From assembly GCA_937877535.1 (NCBI GenBank), contig CALFJF010000004.1, forward strand, positions 1 through 48,300: 48,300 nt of DNA. The letters are read 5' to 3'. The DNA comes from an uncultured Treponema sp. GTDB taxonomy: Bacteria > Spirochaetota > Spirochaetia > Treponematales > Treponemataceae. The first letter of the stretch is position 1, and each line of letters starts with the position of its first letter. The translations under genes and the position numbers were made by a program. Under the pieces are notes generated by a model that saw only the letters and a program-made list of their open reading frames with translations, had not been told where the DNA came from and made no database searches. Positions 1-5,545 of the stretch are shown piece after piece.

Positions 1-1075
1 CCGTCAGCACCTCTACGGTTTCTGAAAGACCGATGAAGCCCAGCGAGAGCGTTCCCTGCCTTACCATATCGTCAAGCGAATTTACATTTGTCCAAATCTT
101 GTTCTTGAGAATCCAGTCCTCATAGCCGTTCCCATTCCGCACAAAACGCTCGCATCGGTCAAGCAACAATTCGTGCGCGTCGGAAATAGTGCTCGACAAT
201 TTGCCAAAAAACACATCTACATTCTCGCTTTCCAACGCAAGGTGCGGAAGGTTCAAGGAAACATACGCGATATTCCCTCTGCCGACAACACCTTCACTGC
301 CGTTGCAATTCTGATACACGAGGGTTCTGCACCCCATGATTCCCATATTCCATGGATTGCAGTGCGAATTGTCGCCGCTGTCCGTAAGCAGATAAGTTGG
401 TATCATTCGTTTTGCAGTGGATTCCAACGCCAGAGTGTACAAATCAAAATTGGGACTGCCTTCAGAACTGTTCGCGCTTTTGTTTACCTTGAAGACGATG
501 TTTGGGCGAACAAAGGCATCGGCTGATTCTTTGAAGCAGGCAAGGAGCAATTCGCAGATTTTTCTTCCCCACGGACTTGTTGAAAGCCCTATGTTGAATG
601 TCAGATAATACGGCTCGCGGCAATAGCGTGTATATGTTGTGTTTATCCAGCAAAGCAAATCGACCATACAATCTTTCGCAAACAAAAGATTTTCATTGTT
701 GTATGCAATTTCGTTTTGAGTGAAAACTGTCGCAATGTCGTCATCAAAATTCGCGAACCCGATTCCGCCTGATTGGTGCATGGCAACATTCACGACAAGG
801 CTTTTAAGTCTGCTGAAAATGTCCATCATCTTTGACGCGGCGGAAGAGCCTTCGCTCTTGCTCCGAGCGAAATAGGCGAGCAGGTCGGGAGTGCAACAGT
901 TGTACACTTTCCCATAGCCCTCCAAGTCATGGATGTGGATGTAGCCATTTTTGTGCAAGTCGGCAAAACGCTTTTGCAAAGAAGCAAGAATCGCATCTTT
1001 TTCCGCTTTTACACCGACTTGATATGTGTCTCCCGCAAAATTCGCGCGTATAGCGGCATCGTCTCTGTCTTTCAT
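1..1075 (-). CDS. nrdD: Anaerobic (class III) ribonucleoside-triphosphate reductase, partial
   Basis: Glycyl-radical enzyme that reduces ribonucleotides to deoxyribonucleotides without oxygen. Only the first 358 codons lie in the window; the C-terminus with the glycyl radical site is beyond base 1. Visible family signatures are GYIHIHDLE near residue 45, NCCTPDLL near 60, a MGCRT segment near 250 with the cysteine expected of class III enzymes, and GRGNIAYVSLNLPHLAL near 270. The start ATG (1075-1073) overlaps the stop of the upstream kinase gene as ATGA, so translation is probably coupled. The protein begins almost directly at the catalytic core: the N-terminal ATP-cone present in many NrdD proteins is absent, suggesting different allosteric control. 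The class III assignment is firm; loss of the cone is read from the sequence. Confidence 0.88.
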   Translation of the reverse strand, partial: MKDRDDAAIRANFAGDTYQVGVKAEKDAILASLQKRFADLHKNGYIHIHDLEGYGKVYNCCTPDLLAYFARSKSEGSSAASKMMDIFSRLKSLVVNVAMHQSGGIGFANFDDDIATVFTQNEIAYNNENLLFAKDCMVDLLCWINTTYTRYCREPYYLTFNIGLSTSPWGRKICELLLACFKESADAFVRPNIVFKVNKSANSSEGSPNFDLYTLALESTAKRMIPTYLLTDSGDNSHCNPWNMGIMGCRTLVYQNCNGSEGVVGRGNIAYVSLNLPHLALESENVDVFFGKLSSTISDAHELLLDRCERFVRNGNGYEDWILKNKIWTNVNSLDDMVRQGTLSLGFIGLSETVEVLT

Positions 1076-1632
1076 TTATTCTCCGAGCGCAGTTTGATAA
1101 AATTCCACGCCTCTTGGAATTCCGATTCAGGCGTTTTTCCCGTTGTGTCAATAGTGTGCCAATTCAAAAACATCTTCTCGAATTTTTCCGAGATTTCCTC
1201 GTACCGTTCTGCGCGGACAAGCGTTCTGTCATCACTAGAATTCGGATTCCGCGCATTTATGCGGGCAATGCGCTTTTCAAAATCGCATTTCAAGAAGAAT
1301 ATGAAATCTGGATTCACGCGCTCTTGAAAAAGTTTTTCCGCCCGTTCCATAGTTTCTGAAAGGGAGAATTTTTCGTCCGCGTAGGCTGCTGACAATGTGC
1401 TTATCCAGGAGCGGATTATAAGTGAGTTTTTGTATCGAGCTGAAACATCTTCACATAGTTTCGTGTAATCGAGAAACGCATTCGTGCAGTCCAATCCGCT
1501 AAAAGTCCGTGCCCACGCTTCCTTTTCTTTTGCTTGTGAATCCCACGTAACAACATGAAAGCCGCTTTCCTCAAACCGTTTTGCCAGCGTATCTTTTCCC
1601 GTTCCGTTGTCGCCTTCGATTACTATAAGCAT
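1072..1632 (-). CDS. dTMP-kinase-like nucleotide kinase
   Basis: 186-residue P-loop kinase. The Walker A motif is at the N-terminus (GDNGTGKDT), followed by RSWISTLSAAY near residue 75, which resembles the DR(Y/W)xxSxxAY region of thymidylate kinases. An arginine-rich lid-like segment (RIARINARNPN) sits near 125. The length fits a small deoxynucleotide or nucleoside kinase but the sequence is not a standard Tmk, so substrate is left open. It is the first gene of the nrdD operon: GGAGG (1641-1637) lies four bases before the ATG, and its stop overlaps the nrdD start. Pairing a nucleotide kinase with a ribonucleotide reductase implies a job in dNTP supply or salvage (inference). Confidence 0.72.
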   Translation of the reverse strand: MLIVIEGDNGTGKDTLAKRFEESGFHVVTWDSQAKEKEAWARTFSGLDCTNAFLDYTKLCEDVSARYKNSLIIRSWISTLSAAYADEKFSLSETMERAEKLFQERVNPDFIFFLKCDFEKRIARINARNPNSSDDRTLVRAERYEEISEKFEKMFLNWHTIDTTGKTPESEFQEAWNFIKLRSENK

Positions 1633-1646
1633 AAAACCTCCGTTCT

Positions 1647-1680
1647 CTTTACCAAGTAAAGTTCAGTTTACTTGGTAAAG
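1647..1680. promoter_or_regulatory. Double palindromic operator in front of the nrdD operon
   Basis: Two 14-base arms (1647-1660 and 1667-1680) form a perfect inverted repeat around a 6-base spacer. Each arm is itself a palindrome of the form TTTACnnnGTAAA (TTTACCAAGTAAA and TTTACTTGGTAAA), so this is equally two tandem operators with centres 19 bases apart. It overlaps the -10 box and expected transcription start of the minus-strand nrd promoter, the usual place for a repressor. It does not match the NrdR box consensus. The divergent XRE gene is the obvious candidate regulator (inference). Confidence 0.8.
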
Positions 1681-1707
1681 TATAAAATGATTCTCTCAGG
1701 TTTGTCA
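1678..1707 (-). promoter_or_regulatory. Sigma-70-type promoter of the kinase-nrdD operon
   Basis: Reading the minus strand, TTGACA (1707-1702) is followed after 18 bases by TATACT (1683-1678). The start of transcription is expected near 1671, inside the palindromic operator, giving a leader of about 40 bases with GGAGG before the kinase ATG. Confidence 0.75.
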
Positions 1708-1721
1708 ATCCTATTTGACAA
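1702..1721. promoter_or_regulatory. Second inverted repeat between nrd operon and XRE gene
   Basis: TTGTCAA (1702-1708) and TTGACAA (1715-1721) are perfect 7-base inverted arms with a 6-base spacer, the same spacer length as the neighbouring large operator. The left arm contains the -35 box of the minus-strand promoter; the right arm lies just upstream of the XRE gene ribosome site. It may be a second regulator site or chance around two TTGACA boxes. Confidence 0.45.
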
Positions 1722-1734
1722 GGTAAAAGGATAA

Positions 1735-2271
1735 ATGATACTATCGCGTATGCGCAACGAATTTGAGAATAATGTTTCCCGCGAAATTGTGATTATGCAG
1801 AACCATTTGAAAGAATTGAGGAAAATTGCGGGCTGGACATTGGAAGAATTGGGAAAGAAATTGGGAATGACGAAGCAGGCTGTCAGTGCGCTGGAGAACA
1901 AGTCCACCAAAATGAATCAACTGCACTATTTGTCGCTTATTCATCTGTTTGAAAGCGAAGTGCGAAATTCCCCCGAAAACACAGCATTGGCAACAGTCAT
2001 GGAGATTTTGTTCCATGACCCAGATTATTATGAGCAATATAAAGATTCTATCGACGAAAACATATCCAATGTTTCGCTGGCGATTGGCGGCGGTGTTACG
2101 GGGGCGGTCGCGGGGGCTTTGGTCTCCTCGTTTTTGACCCCATTGCTTATGCCCGCCGCCGTAGTAGGTGGTATTGGAGGGGCTGTTATTGGCGGTGTAA
2201 GTGGGATAACGTCATCGCTCTTTTCTTGGTCGGAAAAAATTTTGCATTTAGGGGATAAAGATTTTAGATAA
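1735..2271 (+). CDS. XRE-family regulator with glycine-zipper membrane tail
   Basis: 178 residues. Residues 25-60 form a Cro/CI-type helix-turn-helix (LKELRKIAGWTLEELGKKLGM followed by TKQAVSALEN). Residues 112-165 are hydrophobic and glycine-rich with GxxxG spacing (GGGVTGAVAGAL; GGIGGAVIGG), predicting a membrane hairpin or zipper. The start at 1735 is chosen because AAAGGA lies just upstream; starts at 1750 and 1795 have no ribosome site, although 1795 alone would still encode the full HTH. It is divergent from the nrdD operon and its promoter region contains two palindromes, so it may regulate itself and that operon. A DNA-binding domain joined to a membrane-inserting tail suggests a membrane-tethered repressor; this is inference. 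Confidence 0.72.
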   Translation: MILSRMRNEFENNVSREIVIMQNHLKELRKIAGWTLEELGKKLGMTKQAVSALENKSTKMNQLHYLSLIHLFESEVRNSPENTALATVMEILFHDPDYYEQYKDSIDENISNVSLAIGGGVTGAVAGALVSSFLTPLLMPAAVVGGIGGAVIGGVSGITSSLFSWSEKILHLGDKDFR

Positions 2272-2398
2272 TGCTGCAAGAAGTATGCTGGAAATGGTGG
2301 TTGAGTAGACCAAAGGTCGTATCGAAACCACAAAAAGCAAATATTTGCTTGCAAGTTCAGCATACATTTTGTAACAGAACCAAATTTTAGATAATGCT
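2261..2398. repeat. Palindromic repeat element flanked by 15-bp direct repeat
   Basis: ATTTTAGATAATGCT occurs at 2261-2275 and again, identical, at 2384-2398. Between them lies an element of about 108 bp with terminal inverted repeats GTATGCTG (2283-2290) and CAGCATAC (2358-2365), a right flank ATTTTGTAACAGAACC (2366-2381), and a core palindrome GTGGTTGAG...TCGAAACCAC (2296-2332) enclosing a smaller one (AGACC AAA GGTC). Related copies lie near 2942, 23165, 29003 and 46910. The left direct repeat contains the last codons and stop of the XRE gene. No protein is encoded. Confidence 0.82.
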
Positions 2399-2402
2399 AC
2401 AC

Positions 2403-3197
2403 TCAAAATGCCAACGCTTTTTTGTAAATCGCTTCGTCTTTTTCGGAAAACACATTGAAAATCACTTTGATGTCGCTTTTGCGTTCGTTTTTCCAGTTTT
2501 CCACCGTGGAAACCGCAATTTCCGCCGCTTTTTCTTGCGGAAAACGAAAAACGCCTGTGGAAATGCAGCAAAACGCGATTGACTTCACGCTGTTTTTTTC
2601 GGCGATGTCGAGGCAACTTTTGTAGCACGAAGCAAGCAAATCGCAGTGTTCTTGCGTCAATTTTCCCGAAACAATCGGACCGACGGTGTGAATCACAAAA
2701 TCGCAGGGAAGATTGAACGCGGGCGTGATTTTCGCGCTTCCCGTCGGCTCGGCGTGTCCTTGTTTTTGCATGATGTCGGCGCACACTTTGCGAAGCTGAA
2801 CGCCCGCAAAAGTGTGAATGCAATTGTCAATGCACGCATGACACGGTTGCCAACAGCCCGTCATGCCGCTGTTCGCCGCGTTTACAATTGCGCCCACGCG
2901 AAGCGTCGTGATGTCGCCGCGCCACAGATACAAATCATTTCGGTGGTTGAGCGTGTCGAAACCATCTATCGGCTTCAAATCCGCACTGTCAGTGATGATG
3001 TGGCTTTTGTTCACTTCGCGCAAATAGTCGTCTTGCACGCGCAAAAATTCAGGACGCGCGGGAAGCGGCTCGCGCACATTCATAAGCGAGCGGAGCAGAA
3101 AGCGTTGCTCGTCTTCGCTTTCGGGAATGTTTGTGGCGTATCCGCCCTCTTTTAGCAGATAATCGATTAAAAATCGTCGTCGCTCCCTTTGGGTCAT
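2403..3197 (-). CDS. Zinc-type macrodomain, ADP-ribosyl hydrolase
   Basis: 264 residues. The macrodomain starts near residue 88 with LYLWRGDIT and VGAIVNAANSGM, followed by CWQPCHACIDNCIHTFAG, the Cys/His cluster of the zinc-containing macrodomain subfamily that removes ADP-ribose from proteins. Later motifs are SAKITPAFNLPCDFVIHTVGP near 160 (phosphate and ribose binding) and CISTGVFRFPQEKAAEIA near 210. The N-terminal region (LIDYLLKE, RSLMNVREPLP) is also typical. In Staphylococcus and Streptococcus such enzymes reverse modification made by a SirTM sirtuin; a SirTM-like gene is at 28054-28968. Just before the macrodomain, residues about 78-86 (DGFDTLNHR) are encoded by a copy of the dispersed palindromic repeat, so the element sits in frame in the gene. 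No clear ribosome site precedes the ATG. Confidence 0.85.
   Translation of the reverse strand: MTQRERRRFLIDYLLKEGGYATNIPESEDEQRFLLRSLMNVREPLPARPEFLRVQDDYLREVNKSHIITDSADLKPIDGFDTLNHRNDLYLWRGDITTLRVGAIVNAANSGMTGCWQPCHACIDNCIHTFAGVQLRKVCADIMQKQGHAEPTGSAKITPAFNLPCDFVIHTVGPIVSGKLTQEHCDLLASCYKSCLDIAEKNSVKSIAFCCISTGVFRFPQEKAAEIAVSTVENWKNERKSDIKVIFNVFSEKDEAIYKKALAF
2942..2966. repeat. Palindromic repeat core inside the macrodomain gene
   Basis: The bases match the intergenic repeat core near 23207 at 22 of the first 23 positions (GGTTGAGCGTGTCGAAACC against GGTTGAGCCTGTCGAAACC). On the coding strand it reads in frame as DGFDTLNHR in the variable segment just upstream of the macrodomain fold, so it is tolerated without a frame break. 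Confidence 0.75.
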
Positions 3198-3267
3198 TTT
3201 TCTAAAACTCGATTTTTTTATACAACACTTTTTGAAAAAGAGGAAATCCCCTCCCCTTCCCTCTTTT

Positions 3268-3978
3268 TCAAAGGTGGATTGTTTCGACCATATAGCGAAT
3301 GCTTGTTCCGTTTTCGTCTTCTACGTTTTTTTCCACAACAAAAACAAGATTTCGCCCGCGCGAATCTGAAAAAATCTTTTCGATTTTATAGTCAGTAACA
3401 TTTTTTCGCTTTATGCTCGGAGAGCCGACGATGTTTCGACTCATAATATGCCCATTTTCGTCGGCTTTTTCGAGCGTAATAAAAAACGACGAACTCACAT
3501 CCGCCCCTTTTCCCTCAACATTTTTTACGAGTCTTATATGATAAAAAACGCTTTGCTCAACGGTGGAACCTTCCGTGTCCTTAAAAACGATTTCTTTGTC
3601 GCCAGAAACAAGTCCGTCGCTAAAATACAAAACGCTTTCTTCGGAAACGGGACGACAATTATATTTTTTGAGCCACCAAGAAGATTTTTCTTTTAATTCA
3701 AAAAAAACGTCCTTTCCGCTTTTTACCGCCGTGGACGCGCTCGGCTCGGTCTTAAAAACTCCGCCTCGAACAAAATTGTTTTTTTCTATATCGACCGTGT
3801 AGATTTCTGCATATCCTTGGAATTTTTTGTCGGTCTTTCCGTACTCGCCAAAAATGTACGTTTTTCCGTCCTGTGAAATTCCAATGTCAACAAAAGCGGC
3901 GGCATCGCCTGCAAAAGATTTTGTCAAAAACGCAAAAAATATCGCGGATACAACAATTCCAAATCTCGTTTTCCCCAT
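3268..3978 (-). CDS. Secreted protein, DUF2259-like
   Basis: 236 residues with a clear signal peptide (MGKTRFGIVVSAIFFAFLTKS, cleavage near FAGDA). The mature N-terminus AAFVDIGISQDGKTYIFGEYG resembles the start of DUF2259 predicted secreted proteins, which begin with a phrase of the type F(V/D)xGFSxDGxxFxFxEYG. No catalytic motif is visible; the body is predicted beta-rich. A GGGAGG site lies six bases before the ATG. It is divergent from the membrane protein at 4059. Function unknown; probably periplasmic or surface-exposed. Confidence 0.6.
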   Translation of the reverse strand: MGKTRFGIVVSAIFFAFLTKSFAGDAAAFVDIGISQDGKTYIFGEYGKTDKKFQGYAEIYTVDIEKNNFVRGGVFKTEPSASTAVKSGKDVFFELKEKSSWWLKKYNCRPVSEESVLYFSDGLVSGDKEIVFKDTEGSTVEQSVFYHIRLVKNVEGKGADVSSSFFITLEKADENGHIMSRNIVGSPSIKRKNVTDYKIEKIFSDSRGRNLVFVVEKNVEDENGTSIRYMVETIHL

Positions 3979-4058
3979 ATCGCCCTCCCGAAAAAGAAAA
4001 AATCGCTTATATTTTCGGAATTAAAAATGCGGTCTTTACAGATTTTTAAGGCACAATT

Positions 4059-4898
4059 ATGATTCTTTGCATGATGCCAAGAAATAGAAATACGCTTCTT
4101 ACAACTTTTTGTTTTTTTTCATTGATTTGCATTTTGATTTGCGCTGGAGTTTTTATTGCATCGGCAATGAACGGAAACGCGCTTCCGCCACCGTCGGCAA
4201 TCAGATTTCCGAGTTTTCTTTCAAGAATAAAATTATTTCAATGCAATTTTCCAGCCATCGTATTATCTTGTTCGGCTCTTATCTTATTTGTTCCATTTTC
4301 GACTGTGTTGCTCTCCAAATTTTTTGGAAAAAATCTTCCCCCCGAAGCAGTCTTTTTTTTAGGCTTTTTGATAGGCTCGCTTTGCGAATGTGCCCGCCTT
4401 GTAACGATAGGACTTGGATTGTGGCAAACGTTTTCAGACCTTCTTTTGATTTTTGGAAGAATCACGATTTTTGGACGCACACTCGTTCCTGCAAGTTTTC
4501 TTTTTGCCGCCATAATGAGCGAATCGGTGCAGCGTCAAACAATCGCACGGAATTTTTTGATTTTGCTCTCGCTTTCAATGATAATCGCGGTCGTTACCCC
4601 GCTAAACACTTCTCTCATAACGTCAACGGCTTCAATCGTTCCGGGATTTTCAAACCTTTTTTTGGTGGAGCGAATCGTTTTTTCGATTCTGGCATTCGTT
4701 TCTTTTTTGTACAACGCAAGTGCCAGAGAAAGAATTATGTACCGCTCTCTTGCGTTTGCCTTTTTGATTTTGATTTTGGGATATGCAATTTTGCTCTGCG
4801 CCGATTCGATATTTTTTTGCATAGTTGGCTACGCGCTTTTTGCAGTTGGAATTCCAAAATATCTTTATATCGTTCATAAATTATACGTTTGGGGATAG
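4059..4898 (+). CDS. Polytopic membrane protein, unknown function
   Basis: 279 residues, predominantly hydrophobic, with about seven to eight predicted membrane spans (for example residues 14-36, 66-87, 94-112, 120-150, 165-185, 205-220, 230-270). No conserved catalytic motif is recognised. An AAGG site lies nine bases upstream of the first ATG; an alternative start is at 4074 (MPRN). It converges on the lipid-kinase-like gene whose stop is two bases downstream. Possibly a Treponema-specific family. Confidence 0.55.
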   Translation: MILCMMPRNRNTLLTTFCFFSLICILICAGVFIASAMNGNALPPPSAIRFPSFLSRIKLFQCNFPAIVLSCSALILFVPFSTVLLSKFFGKNLPPEAVFFLGFLIGSLCECARLVTIGLGLWQTFSDLLLIFGRITIFGRTLVPASFLFAAIMSESVQRQTIARNFLILLSLSMIIAVVTPLNTSLITSTASIVPGFSNLFLVERIVFSILAFVSFLYNASARERIMYRSLAFAFLILILGYAILLCADSIFFCIVGYALFAVGIPKYLYIVHKLYVWG

Positions 4899-4899
4899 A

Positions 4900-5517
4900 T
4901 TAAAGCAAATAATGCGCAACTCCACCAAGAAGAATCGGAATCAAAAGATTGTCAAAATCTTTGAGCGGCAAAACTTCAACAAGTGCGCCGATTATTGCCA
5001 CCGTCAAAGACACAAACGAGTTTTTTGAAATCGCAAAAGAGGAGCAAAAAATCGCGGCAAAGCACGTAATGCTTCCAGCGGCGGTTTTTCCTTGCGTAAG
5101 CGGAATTTTCACAAGCCCGAACGTTTTTCCTGCTAGGCTTGCAAGTCCGTCTCCAAAAGCAAGTGCCAAGATTCCTATCGTGGCGGCTTTAAAATCCCAA
5201 AGAAGGGCGCACATACAAATGCCCAAAACGAGCGTTACAGGACCTAAAACAAAACGATTTTCGTCACGCTTTCGGGCGGCGGCAATCGTAATATCAGAAA
5301 TGAGCGGTATTTCTTTTCCGCGAATCCTAAAAAATTCAGAAATCGAATACAAAACTCCGAGCAATGCGATAAAAATAACTGAATACAATCTTGAAACGTT
5401 GAGCAAAAGAGGCACAAAGGCTGTACAAATATGAAGCGTCTTTCTAAAAAATTCCTTGCGAAGGGAATTGAGTTTCCGTTTTGCTTCAATTCCCTCATAC
5501 ACGCAAAAAAATTTCAT
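4900..5517 (-). CDS. Dolichol/phytol-kinase-like CTP-dependent membrane kinase
   Basis: 205 residues with six to seven predicted membrane spans. The hallmark is LAFGDGLASLAGK near residue 125, the GDxxAxxxG motif of the SEC59/phytol kinase and CDP-alcohol related family that phosphorylates polyprenols or diacylglycerol using CTP. The N-terminus KLNSLRKEFFRKTLHI is also typical. I place the start at 5517 because a longer reading would overlap the upstream gene and add residues unlike the family. It follows the FlcA-like gene by 28 bases on the same strand, so it is probably co-transcribed. Substrate unknown. Confidence 0.7.
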   Translation of the reverse strand: MKFFCVYEGIEAKRKLNSLRKEFFRKTLHICTAFVPLLLNVSRLYSVIFIALLGVLYSISEFFRIRGKEIPLISDITIAAARKRDENRFVLGPVTLVLGICMCALLWDFKAATIGILALAFGDGLASLAGKTFGLVKIPLTQGKTAAGSITCFAAIFCSSFAISKNSFVSLTVAIIGALVEVLPLKDFDNLLIPILLGGVAHYLL

Positions 5518-5545
5518 CGCAAAATCCGTTTTTGTTCCCAACGAT

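Noticed and set aside
1640..1720. NrdR boxes in front of the nrdD operon
   Set aside because: The palindromes are TTTAC-N3-GTAAA, not the NrdR consensus with central ATAT-type core.
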